DNA of 36,057 bases from Symbiodinium natans (lineage: Eukaryota; Sar; Dinophyceae; Suessiales; Symbiodiniaceae). Positions 1 through 9,526 of the stretch are shown here, piece by piece (position 1 is the first letter of the stretch; the number at the start of each line of letters is the position of its first letter). The stretch spans positions 855,501-891,557 of the forward strand of contig CAJNDS010000846.1 in the NCBI GenBank assembly GCA_905221605.1, read 5' to 3'. The translations under genes were made by a program, and so were the position numbers. Below the pieces are notes generated by a model, which made no database searches, was not told the origin of the DNA, and was given only the letters and a program-made list of their open reading frames with translations.

Positions 1-360
1 CTGAGGAATGTTGCACCACTTGGTGGACCGAAGAATGCGCGGCTAGCAGCCTCACTTTTACAGCCGTCGCAGCTGAAGAGTCTGTACTTCTGACTGCATG
101 TAAGAATAGCAGTGGCGAAATGCAGGCATCACAATCTGAACGACCGTTCGATGTGGCGAATCAAGCGACACATCATTCGCTTCGCCTTGTATTCCTTTTT
201 TTCAAGCTTTGATGTCACCATACCGTCTCATCAACATGCATGTGCTTGGGTTCACTTCTCCGTTCACTTTGATTGGCCCGTATGGCACCCGATTGCTTCT
301 TCACATGGACCCGTTGAAGGTTGCAGCTGTTCGCAAGCTCTTACATGTTTCGCAGTTCTC
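1..360. other. Left edge, no gene seen
   Basis: The short open frames here have no recognisable domain, biased composition or convincing splice pattern. I see no repeat until the telomere-like tract that follows. Confidence 0.5.
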
Positions 361-463
361 AAACCCACAACCCCTGAACCCTAAACCCTGAACCCTAAAC
401 CCGAAACCCTGAACCCTGAACCCTAAACCCTAAACCCTAAACCCACAACCCCTGAACCCTGAA
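361..463. repeat. Interstitial telomere-like tract, CCCTAAA orientation (degenerate)
   Basis: CCCTAAA heptamers are mixed with CCCTGAA and CCCGAAA variants. The G-rich partner tract begins about 100 bp later in the opposite orientation, so the two form an inverted pair around a short unique spacer. Confidence 0.9.
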
Positions 464-564
464 CATGGAGTATCGCGCTGTCCGCGCTCCCTTGCCCCAT
501 CCTCCATCAACTCCAGCAGCTCGATCGCGGCCTCTGTCTGAGCCACCTGTCAGGTCGGAAAAAA

Positions 565-668
565 TGTTTAGGGTTTAGGGTTTAGGGGTTTAGGGGTTTA
601 GGGGTTTAGGGTTTAAGGTTTTAGGGTTTAGGGTTTAGGGTTTAGGGTTTAGGGTTTAGGGTTTAGGG
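565..668. repeat. Interstitial telomere-like tract, TTTAGGG orientation
   Basis: Repeated TTTAGGG units with some TTTAGGGG length variants, grading into 'gggctacgggctaagggcc'. This is the opposite orientation to the preceding tract. Confidence 0.9.
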
Positions 669-1021
669 CTACGGGCTAAGGGCCCGTTAGGGTTACGTGA
701 TGAGGGCTGGCTCAACCAACATGTCGGTGGGGCAAGGCGTTTCTAGTGAGATCCCTACACTCGGATCACCTTGACAGCAATTTTCTTGCCTGCTATGCAC
801 TGACAGGATGAAGAATTCGGCGGCTCGAGCCGTGAATTTGGAATGCTTCAACCCTCAACCATGAAGCCTAGGCCCTGAATCCTACCCTAAGCAGTTGAAT
901 TCCGACTGTAAAGAGGAGAGCGCCCGGTAGAGTCGTCATCTCGACACATCGTTGATACAGGAGCCTAGACAACCTTGTACCCCACAACAAAATCCCGCGA
1001 TACCCTGTTCTCATTCAGCAG
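669..1021. other. Unique spacer, no gene seen
   Basis: Mixed-composition sequence with a few isolated CCCTGAA-like motifs. No open frame with credible protein composition is visible. Confidence 0.5.
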
Positions 1022-1112
1022 CCCTAAACCCCAAACCCCAAACCCCAAACCCTAAACCCCAAACCCTAAAACCTAAACCCCAAACCCTAAACCCCAAACC
1101 CCAACAAGCCAA
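1022..1112. repeat. Telomere-like tract, CCCTAAA/CCCCAAA mixture
   Basis: Alternating CCCTAAA and CCCCAAA heptamers. The partner tract at 1270-1341 contains the complementary mixture (TTTAGGG/TTTGGGG), so the pair could form a stem around the 157-bp spacer. Confidence 0.9.
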
Positions 1113-1269
1113 GCTCTCCTGAACCCTGGTGCCTCTCCCAGCTTCCGCCGGAGGTGGGGAATCATGAACCCCACGAGCTGCCCGGGCGTCAACCGTTGGA
1201 GGACGGAGCGCTGGCTGCGATCTGGCTTGGAGTGGTTCCCATGGTCCTTCGGGACTCTGCTGAGGCACG

Positions 1270-1341
1270 TAGGGTTTAGGGTTTAGGGTTTGGGGTTTGG
1301 GGTTTGGGGTTTAGGGTTTAGGGTTTGGGGTTTAGGGTTTG
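1270..1341. repeat. Telomere-like tract, TTTAGGG/TTTGGGG mixture
   Basis: Ten or so heptamers alternating TTTAGGG with TTTGGGG, inverted relative to 1022-1112. The shared variant spectrum suggests the two arms exchange sequence or arose from one inverted duplication. Confidence 0.88.
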
Positions 1342-1679
1342 AAATTCAAGTGCCTCGTATAGTTCACACAATTAAGGTCAGCAGTGTCCTTCGGTCCAAT
1401 GATGAGAAGAGAGCTAGGCTAGCTGCTGACGTTGACGTTACACGAAGTCGGGCGAAAGCCGATGCGCACCCTATGCCAGAAACCCCCGGGATCTTTCTTG
1501 CCCTGAAAAGCAGGGTCCGTGTAGTGACAGAACTTGCAAGAGGAACCCATGTGGCCCACGTGGCTCATTGCGTTCTTCAAGATGTAGACGCATGGCTTGC
1601 GGCATAGGAGAGGATGCCCATGGCTCCCTGGATTGTCGAGGAAGTTGGTTTCACCTGCGCTAACATAACATCCACAACG

Positions 1680-1735
1680 TGCATATATATATATATATGT
1701 ATATATGTCATATATATATATATGTATACACTGCG
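1680..1735. repeat. AT microsatellite with inverted symmetry
   Basis: Two (AT)n blocks separated by 'gtatatatgtc'. The whole tract is close to an inverted repeat and could extrude as a cruciform. Confidence 0.8.
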
Positions 1736-3931
1736 CTGGGGTGCGCGTTTTTGCATGGAGATTCAAACCATGGAACTCGGAAGTAGGTCGAAGAAGTACA
1801 CCACGGTTCTCCCAGCTTACCACAGCTATGCCTTCAACAGCCTACCATCCTTCAACACAAGGCTCACTTGCTGTGCGAAGCGAGAGCAGGATGACAAAGC
1901 ACATGGACATCAAACCCTGAGCACCAAAACCTTAACCCAAACAAAAATGCCAAGTACTAACTGCCGCGAAGGCTGGTCTTCGGGAAAGCTTCGGGCTTGC
2001 AAGTTTGGGGCTAAGGAAGCACTCCTGCCTGGCCTTGCTCTGCCTGCACCTCACATGAAGCATCCGGTTGCAGGACAAGCCCCAAGGAGACTTCTGGCTG
2101 CACCTGGGCTGCTTGCAGGCTTGGGCTTGGGCCCTTTTGGGCTTAAGGACTTGGCGGTCCTCATTCTTGTCGAACAAACATAGCAACAGCTTTAGGAACA
2201 ATAGGAACAATCGTAAATCAGAAGAACAGATGAACAATAATGATAGTCATGGTCGCAGTAGTCATACAAGAAGGAGCAATAGCAACAACAGGAACTCCGA
2301 CGAGAGGTAGCAGTAGTCATGGTGAAAGTACTATCCCGACAGGCATCGCAACAGTAATTCGTAGTAGGTAGCAACAGACAGGAATCAAAAAACATGTTTA
2401 CAAAAAACTCCAAACACCTTGGGCGAGATGGGCCTTAGGGACTGGGAACCTCAGAGCCCAGAAACATCTCACCACATAATATAGTGGCCTGAATACTTAG
2501 AATAGGGTATTGGGGGGTTACTATAGTATACTTACAAAGGGGGCCATAAGGGAGGATAATTCGCAATGATTCCGACCCCTTTTATTACAGCCAAGGGCAC
2601 TCCTGGGGGCGGAAACGAGCGAAGGATGCCCTGAAGGGTGTTCTCACCAGTCACCATGGCAGTCCTATGGACTTCAAGAGAATCTGGGCCAGGGTTTGTT
2701 CATGGGGGCCGAGCTGAAACATCATCTGACCACCGGTACCGCGCGACCCGGAAACAGAAGCTCGACGCACAAACTCACTCGTCGCTCAGAAAGCAGTTGT
2801 CACAATGATTCTCACGGCAAGGCTTCACATGCGGCCGGCTTCTGGGAAAGTCTCGGGCAATCGTTGCTTGGGAGAAGCTCGGCTTTAGTGCGAAATCACC
2901 GCACATTCTCAACCCTGAGCCTCCTGTCACTTCTCCTACCCTTTTCAGGCTCCCGAGAATCTGTGTGCGGTTCGGTCACAGGTAGCAATGTAAGTTGCTC
3001 GGCGGCACATTGTTCAGGGTGCACAGTCAACGGACATCGATTGTGTGGCGAAGTACAGCCGCGCAGTGTATGGACCATGACAAGAACAGCCACACATCAG
3101 CCAACAGCGCGTGCATCTGCTCTCCGCCATGACTGATGGACTGATGACTCAACACTCTGATCCAGCCCTGAACCCTAAACCGCAAGATGGGCGTGCCTCA
3201 TCGCCCACTCCATGCCTATATGGATCGGACCTCTGAGCTTAGGACCGTGGATGAGAAGGCTGCCCTCTCACTTGGGATGGCTCCGTCGCATTTAAAGGAG
3301 GACGTATAGGAATTAGATGAAGCTAAATGTTTGGCCCTTCGTGGTGCCCACAGCCATAAGAAATATACGAGAAGGGAGACCTCATAAGCGGCCAATAATT
3401 TAGATGTCTAGGATATCGGGCCTAGGAATTCTAGGGACGCGAGGGATGAAAGGGATTGTAGGGATTACAGGGATGAATGGAACTGAACACAGGTTCTCCA
3501 TACCCTTCAGCTTTTCACAAGAAGCCAACGCATTTGCTCCACTGACATGCTGCCTTTAGTTTGGCTCAGGGCTTAGGATTTCGGTGTAGGTTTCAGATTT
3601 AGGCTTTAGGATCGTGGGTTTTCAAGCGCGGGGTCCTTTAGAAGAAAGTTCATGGGGCATTACAATGTAGCTTGGACACTGGACACCCACAGCCCTGGAA
3701 ACCGAACACGTAAACAAGCCTCGAACGCAAGAAGAGCTTTCCATGCTTGGGCCGCACCAGGTGGCTGTCATGATCTTGCAATGCAAACAGACCACACGCT
3801 AAGTTGGGAGACGAGGATATGAACGCATCGGGCAACTGAGTATCTGTGCCCCTGCTCAAGTGAGAAACTCACGGAGGACGGCTCCAGATGCACCAAGGTG
3901 GGGACATGGGTTTAGGGGGCTTGGGGAAGGA

Positions 3932-3951
3932 GGGGGGGGGGGGGGGGGGGG
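3932..3951. repeat. Homopolymer run of 20 G
   Basis: An uninterrupted G20 run directly after the G-rich 'tttagggggcttggggaagg'. Homopolymers this long are prone to length error in assembly, so the exact count should be treated with caution. Confidence 0.9.
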
Positions 3952-4159
3952 CTGAGAGGTTTCGGTTGGGGTTTCAGGGTCCGAGCTCGTGCTTTGCAAG
4001 GCTTCGGCTCGCTCGGGATCAACTTCAGGCAGTTAAGGGCCCCTACATAGCTTCCTCTTCCGTCTTTTCCATCGCCTTCCCGGTCTTTTTTCGGATTTGC
4101 CCCCCCGACAGATGGGATTTGTTGATGGGGCTGCCCCCTGGCTTTAGAGACAGTTGGGA

Positions 4160-4236
4160 TTAATATTACTACTATTATTCTTGTTACTACTATTATTTTT
4201 ATACAATTATTCTTATGATTCTTATTACCATTATTG
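4160..4236. repeat. ATT/ACT trinucleotide-rich low-complexity patch
   Basis: Imperfect repeats of ATT, ACT and CTT triplets. No coding potential is seen. Confidence 0.75.
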
Positions 4237-4351
4237 AGGAGCATTGTGGGCTTACACCTCCTGACCTTGGCAGCATCTGCAAAATGCAACAGGTCAACAA
4301 ACGAAGATGCAGGAACTGCGACACCTGTGAGCTGCTAACGCAATGATGAGC

Positions 4352-4418
4352 GGGTTTAGGGTTTAGGGTTTAGGTTTTAGGGTTTAGGGTTTAGGGTTTA
4401 GGGTTTAGGGTTTAGGGT
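4352..4418. repeat. Telomere-like tract, TTTAGGG orientation
   Basis: About nine near-perfect TTTAGGG heptamers with one shortened 'tttaggttttaggg' junction. Confidence 0.92.
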
Positions 4419-7032
4419 GGCGCCCTTGGGCACGGCTTCTCTGGGACAAATGAAAACACTATGCCCGTTTCCCTACAAAAGCGGTTCGGGTGGAGTGCCG
4501 AAAGGCCCTGAAACCCTAAATCCTGCACCCCAAACCCTGCACTCCACATCTTTTTTAAAGACAAAGTAACGCGAGAAAGGATCCAGGCACCGGCGGTGAG
4601 GGCAACCTTTATGCCAGCAAACTATGTCCGCGGGGGCCGGACGGCGAAAGTATGGCTCCAGTCGGGGTTTAGGACTCAGGGCATAGAATGCCTTAGGGTT
4701 TTGATTAGAAGCGTTGCAAACCAGAGTTGGCGGCTTTCCCACCTCCACAACCTCCGACTCTCGGGGGGGGCTTTGGGAGTTTGAGGGGTTGAGGAGTTGA
4801 GGGGTCGGGGGAGTTGAGACTTTAGGGTTTCAAAGCAAAATTTTTAAGGGACCACATCGCAGAGAAGTGGCCATGTAGAGTTTAGGGTGCAGCGTGGGTC
4901 GTTCGAAGCAAAAACGAAGCGGAAAACCTTCCCTCAAAAAAACCACGGGAAACCTATAAGAGAACCCCTAGCGACCCCCAACACTTCGGGGGCCCGTGGT
5001 GCGGATGATTCACTGTCCGGCCTCCCAAGGCCCGTGGAAAGGTCTAGCACCAAAGAGTGGTTTCCGGGTTCTGGTGAAGTTTAGGGTTGAGGGTTTAGGG
5101 CTTAGGGCTTGGGGCTCTATCAGAGATGGATGCAGGATGCGCCATGATGGGCAGGAAGGGCCAGCTCACTCCAGCACGATCTGGGCGCGGGGCTTTACGG
5201 TTCGAGCTTTCGGGGTGTCAAGATTGACTGGAAGGCCTCAGGGTTTAGGGTTTAGGGTTTAGGGCCTCCCACACAAAAAGCAATCGAAGTTGCTGCTTGC
5301 ATCAGGTTGCCAGAACATGAGTATACAGTGAATAATCAGCAGCTGAATCAGCTGAACTTCAGTTCCTCAATCGCCCCCCCCCCCCCCCCCCCCCCCCAGC
5401 TCCACAACAAAAATTGCCCCACCCCAAAACTAGGCAATCCGACGATGGGCACTGATGAGATCATCTGGGATGGATGAGAAAGGACCCTTCGACATAGAAG
5501 GTGAATGCTGCGGGGGGGTCTCGAGACTAAGCGCGGAGAATCGCTGAGTAGATTATCCAACAACCTCGCACTGAAAATGAGGGGAACAAGTGACGTAGGG
5601 GGGGGGGGGCTTGGAAAGTTTGGGTGGGACTAGTGCGCAGGGATCTAATCTCGGCATCCAGCCTTTCTGTTGTGACTTCGGGCAAAATTTTACGGTATCC
5701 GCGGGTTCAGAGGGTTGAGGGACGGGGTTCAAAGGCACAGGATGGTATCCTGCGCGGTCAGAGTGCAAAATGAGTGGGGCGCCTCGGTTTTGGGTTTCGG
5801 GTTGAGGGTTTCGGTTCAAGTCGAGGGTGCTTGAGGTTGAGTGATTCAGGGCAGGACTTGCCTCCCCACCAACTGCTGCCAGCTTCTCTTTGAGCGCCTC
5901 AGCTGGGATCTGGGCCGTTGGCCCTATGTCTTTTACAGCGGGCGAAAGGTCGAACTCGCATGATGACTGCTCCTGCAAAAACACTACCGCCCTGAAGCCC
6001 TCATGGCCCTGACCCCTGACGACTCAAACACCAGAGAGTCCCTAAACTGTAAACCCTCAAGGCTCCACCTAAGGCTTCCGTCCCTCACCGCGCGCCTCCG
6101 CCTCTTCTGCAGGGACTCCCTTCTTAAGCTGGCGCGAGGGCGAAGGCGGCTCAGACTTCTTTGGGGTCTGGGCTGGTTCAGGCCTCAGGGCGTGGGGTGC
6201 GACTGGACAAGCCATGCTCCGCCACGACGCATCGTAAGTGAAACCGCCCGAGAAACTGCAACTAAATCCCCAGACCCCTCCAACTCAACTCGTAAAGAAG
6301 CCCACCCCCCCCCCTCGTCCTCCTTGCGAATTCGCCAGCTCGAGAACCAGACCCTCTGCACCAAGCGGAGTTTTAAAGGGGAGGCTCCAAGTTCAACAAC
6401 AAACCACCCCATCCCAGACCCTAAAGGGTTATCTACATGGAGAAGTACACCAGCACACAGAAACCTGAACAAGACCCTAAACATACACCCAGGTAAGCGA
6501 GTCGGCGAAGACCACTTTGGGAGCTGACTCCACGATCTCCTGAAGCCCGCAAAAGTTTTGGGTTTCGGGCCTCGGGTGTGGGGTTTAGGGTTTAAATCCT
6601 AAAACCCGAAACCCCAAAGCACCTAATCTGAAATCCTCATGCCCTCAAATGTGTAGGGCCTGCACACTCCCACAGCCTTAACCAAAGCCTTGAACCTTCA
6701 AAGCGGCCGATACCCTGAACCCCAGCCCTCCAATACAGGGTTTACATGCCCCTAGCACAACCCATCTACTAGAGCTTACAAACCCCCAAGCGGAGGGCGT
6801 GCATCAGACTCGCAGTCCGAACCTAGCGAGGTTTAGAGCCCAGCTCTGTGCAGGAGGGGCCCTTGAGTCCGAAGTTGGTAACGCCTGAGCCTGTGGGTCT
6901 GAAGGGTTTGGGGGTCAGAGACTGGAGCTCGAGGGCCTTTAGGGTTTAGGGTTTGGGGCTGGTTTAGGGTTTGTCCTAAGGTGCGCCAAAGAAGAGAAGA
7001 AGACAGACCCTTCCGCCCTCCTCCCCCTCTTA
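4419..7032. other. Gene-free stretch with isolated telomere-like motifs
   Basis: No gene can be supported. The stretch holds a short TTTAGGG triplet (5241-5264), a C24 run (5374-5397), smaller G runs near 4764 and 5600, and degenerate heptamers near 6575 and 6938-6975. The open frame at 6003-6527 has an Arg/Pro/Ser-rich composition with no motif. Confidence 0.5.
5374..5397. repeat. Homopolymer run of 24 C
   Basis: An uninterrupted C24 run, opposite in polarity to the G20 run at 3932-3951. The length is likely to vary between reads or alleles. Confidence 0.9.
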
Positions 7033-7073
7033 ACCCTCAACCCGAAACCCTAAACCCTAAACCCTAAACCCCT
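7033..7073. repeat. Short CCCTAAA tract
   Basis: Five to six heptamers in the CCCTAAA orientation, with CCCTCAA and CCCGAAA variants at the left end. Confidence 0.85.
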
Positions 7074-7327
7074 CCCCACCCCTCGGCTTTCCAGGCGCCT
7101 TGGATTCTTTGAGCCCCGCCCCGGTGATGGCACGGACCTGACGGATTTAGGATTCACATCATTTAGGATTCACATCGGGTTGGGGTGGTTTTGCATAGGT
7201 TCAAGGTTGACAGGGTAGACTCTGTGTTTCCAAGCTCGGCTGATGTTGTGACTTGCCATCCCGGCGCGAAGAATGTTTCAAAAGCCCACAGGCTTGAACC
7301 AGTACGCGCCAGATCAACCTAAACTTG

Positions 7328-7422
7328 CCCTAAACCCTAAACCCTAAACCCTAAACCCCAAACCCTAAACCCTAAACCCTAAACCCCAAACCCTAAACCC
7401 TAAACCCCCAAGCCCTGAACCC
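7328..7422. repeat. Telomere-like tract, CCCTAAA orientation
   Basis: About thirteen CCCTAAA heptamers with interspersed CCCCAAA. Confidence 0.92.
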
Positions 7423-7522
7423 TATTTCTTCCATGTAGACCCAATGGCTGACTGACGGCATCGCTCGGCTCCGGGTGCAAACTCGACTGCTGCGCCCGAA
7501 GCGCAAGCAACAGGAACATGAG

Positions 7523-7730
7523 CTCCCTCAACCATCAGCCCTCAACCCTCAGCCCTCAACCCTCAACCCTAAACCCTCAACCCTCAACCCTAAACCCTAA
7601 CCCCTAACCCTAAACCCTAAACCTTAACCCTAAACCCCAAACCCCATATCAGAAAAACCTTAGCCCTCAACCCTAAACCCTGCACCCCAAACCCTAAAAC
7701 CTGAACCCTAAGCCCTGAACCCTACAGTAA
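7523..7730. repeat. Degenerate telomere-like tract (CCCTCAA, CCCTAAA)
   Basis: Starts with CCCTCAA variants, passes into CCCTAAA, and ends with CCCTGAA/CCCTGCA variants. Variants are clustered rather than mixed at random. Confidence 0.85.
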
Positions 7731-7820
7731 GCTCCAAAGTTGGAACATCCTTATCCTCATACCCCAAGGTATACTAAAGGGAATCCCAGCTCTAATCATC
7801 CTGAAACCACGTTCCAACAA

Positions 7821-7936
7821 CCCTAAACCCTAAACCCTAAACCCTAAACCCTAAACCCTAAACCCTAAACCCTAAACCCTAAACCCTAAACCCTAAACCC
7901 TAAACCCTAAACCCTAAACCCTAAACCCTAAGCCCT
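7821..7936. repeat. Near-perfect CCCTAAA array
   Basis: About sixteen consecutive CCCTAAA units almost without variants, ending in CCCTAAG. This homogeneity contrasts with the older-looking tract just upstream and suggests recent addition or expansion. Confidence 0.93.
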
Positions 7937-8017
7937 GCATCCAAAAGAGACCCTCCGGAAGCCTCCTTGACGACGTTAATCTTCTTCGATGTGTCGTAGC
8001 TCACCTTGAGGAGGCGT

Positions 8018-8070
8018 TGTTTAGGGTTTAGGGTTCGGGGTTTAGGCTTTAGGGTTTAGGGTTTAGGGTT
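8018..8070. repeat. Telomere-like tract, TTTAGGG orientation
   Basis: Short G-rich tract facing the CCCTAAA array at 7821-7936, with about 80 bp of unique sequence between them. Confidence 0.88.
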
Positions 8071-8246
8071 CAAGAGTTCCTGGTCGAGCAGTTTCTCGTT
8101 TAGGTTCTGTGTTTAGAACATCGAAAAATACCCACCCACCCGAAGTTCCCATAACGTTAAGAAATAAAAAGGTTCTTCTTTTTATTAGGATGGCTCAACA
8201 ACAAAATGCATGACTTCCACTTAACAAACGAGGAGGTGGAAATACT

Positions 8247-8890
8247 AAACCACGCGAGGCCTTGAGGTCTTGAAACCCTAAACTGAGGCCCTGAAACCCT
8301 AAACACCAGGCCTTGAGGCCTTGAAACCCTTAACGCTAAGCCTTGAACCCTAAACATCAGGCCTTGAGGCCCTTGGAACCCCAAACACAGGCGTTGAGGC
8401 CCTGAAACCCTAAACACCAGGCCTTGATGCCGAAACCCTAAACACCAGGCCTTGGGCCCCTGAAAACCTGAAAAAACATTTTAAAAAATTGAGAAACCTG
8501 AAAAATCCTCGTTTGAGGCAAGGGGGGTCTCCAAAGACTATTTTGCCTTTAAAATCGAAAAATGCGACCCCCCTTGACCAAAACTAGGCTGTGAAAAGGT
8601 CGCGGGGGCAGCCCTTCCTCAGAACCCTGAAGCCCTGAAACCCTAAACACCACCCTGAAACCCCCTGAAACACTAAACACAGGCCCTGAAGCCTTGAAAC
8701 CCTGAACGCTGGGAACAGCAGGCTGAGGCCTTGAAACCCTAAACCTTGGTGCCCTGAAACCCTAAACGCCAGGCCTTGGGGCCCTGAAACCCTAAACGCC
8801 AGGCCTTGAGGCCCTGAAACCCTAAACACCAGGCCTTGAGGCCCTGAAACCCTAAACACCAAGCCTTGAGGCCAACACCAGGCCTTGAGG
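8247..8890. repeat. 30-bp minisatellite carrying a telomere heptamer plus a small hairpin
   Basis: The unit, about 30 bp, reads roughly 'ccctgaaaccctaaacac' followed by 'caggccttgagg'. Each unit has a telomere-like CCCTAAA and an inverted repeat GGCCT-TG-AGGCC. Units at 8750-8880 are the most uniform; those at 8250-8450 are more diverged, with about 120 bp of unrelated sequence around 8460-8600. Open frames across it encode a 10-residue repeat (VFRVSGPQGL-like on the minus strand), a by-product of a unit length divisible by three. Confidence 0.85.
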
Positions 8891-8967
8891 CCCTGAAACC
8901 GTTTTGGGTCTCAAGGGTTTAGGTTCTCAAAGGTTATAGGGGCTCAAGAGTTTAGGGGCTCAAGGGC

Positions 8968-9264
8968 TCAAGGCCGGGCCTTGCCCACGAATCTTTGGGC
9001 CTTGCCCACGAATATTTGGGCCTTGCCCACGAGTTTTTGGGCCTTGCCCACGAATATTTGGGCCTTGCCCACGAATATTTGGGCCTTGCCCACGAATTTT
9101 TGGGCCTTGCCCACGAACCAACAACCCCAAAAATTCGTGGGCAAGGCCCAAAACTTCGTGGGCAAGGCCCAAAATCCGGATTTTGGGCCTTGCCCACGAA
9201 TATTTGGGCCTTGCCCATGAATCTTTGGGCCTTGCCCACGAATATTTGGGCCTTGCCCACGAAG
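8968..9264. repeat. 21-bp tandem array with two inverted units
   Basis: The unit is GGGCCTTGCCCACGAATNTTT (21 bp including the variable N), repeated about 11 times. Seven copies run in one orientation, two run inverted (9133-9172), then four more run in the first orientation. Each unit has an internal stem GGGC-CTT-GCCC. As 21 is divisible by three, several frames stay open on both strands (WALPTNI-like and VGKAQIF-like heptapeptides), which I do not regard as genes. Confidence 0.9.
9155..9200. repeat. 46-bp perfect palindrome
   Basis: The arms 9155-9177 and 9178-9200 are exact reverse complements, meeting at TCCGGA. It forms where an inverted copy of the 21-bp unit abuts a direct copy, so flanking units could extend pairing imperfectly on both sides. 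Confidence 0.93.
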
Positions 9265-9298
9265 ACCATTAAGGTTTATAATTATATGGTAGGAGAGG

Positions 9299-9418
9299 TT
9301 TAGGGTTTGGGTTTAGAGTTTAGGGTTTAGGGTTTAGGGTTGAGGGTTGAGGGTTTAGGGTTTAGGGTTTCGGGTTTAGGGCTTAGGGCTTAGGGCTTAG
9401 GGCTTAGGGCTTAGGGCT
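9299..9418. repeat. Telomere-like tract, TTTAGGG then CTTAGGG
   Basis: TTTAGGG units pass through TTGAGGG and TTTCGGG variants into a run of six consecutive CTTAGGG units near 9380-9416. The clustered variant implies local unit expansion. Confidence 0.9.
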
Positions 9419-9480
9419 TTTGAAGGCCTGGACGTGCTTGCTCAAACTTCAGACCCCTTTCTTTTTGGGCGCTCCCTACA

Positions 9481-9526
9481 CCCTAAACCCTAAACCCTAA
9501 ACCCTAAACCCTAAACCCTAAACCCC
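9481..9526. repeat. CCCTAAA tract, inverted relative to 9299-9418
   Basis: Six near-perfect CCCTAAA units. Confidence 0.9.

Larger units (their letters stand above)
1736..4351. other. Intergenic stretch without supported genes
   Basis: Several open frames exist, including one of 146 codons at 2696-3136 on the plus strand, but none has a recognisable motif or coding-like composition. Local features are a low-complexity AAC/AAT-rich patch (about 2180-2390), a run of 20 G residues at 3932-3951 and an ATT/ACT-rich patch at 4160-4236. Scattered single TTTAGGG-like motifs occur. Confidence 0.5.

Noticed and set aside
1614-2183. 189-codon plus-strand frame
   Set aside because: Runs through the AT microsatellite (YIYICIYVIYIYMY) and has no domain; regarded as chance.
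2696-3136. 146-codon plus-strand frame
   Set aside because: Ser/Thr/Arg-rich, no motif, no splice context and no paralogue in the window.
8952-9303. Long open frames on both strands encoding WALPTNI / VGKAQIF heptapeptide repeats
   Set aside because: They arise because the 21-bp unit is divisible by three and lacks stops in several frames on both strands; there is no single favoured frame and no start or splice context.
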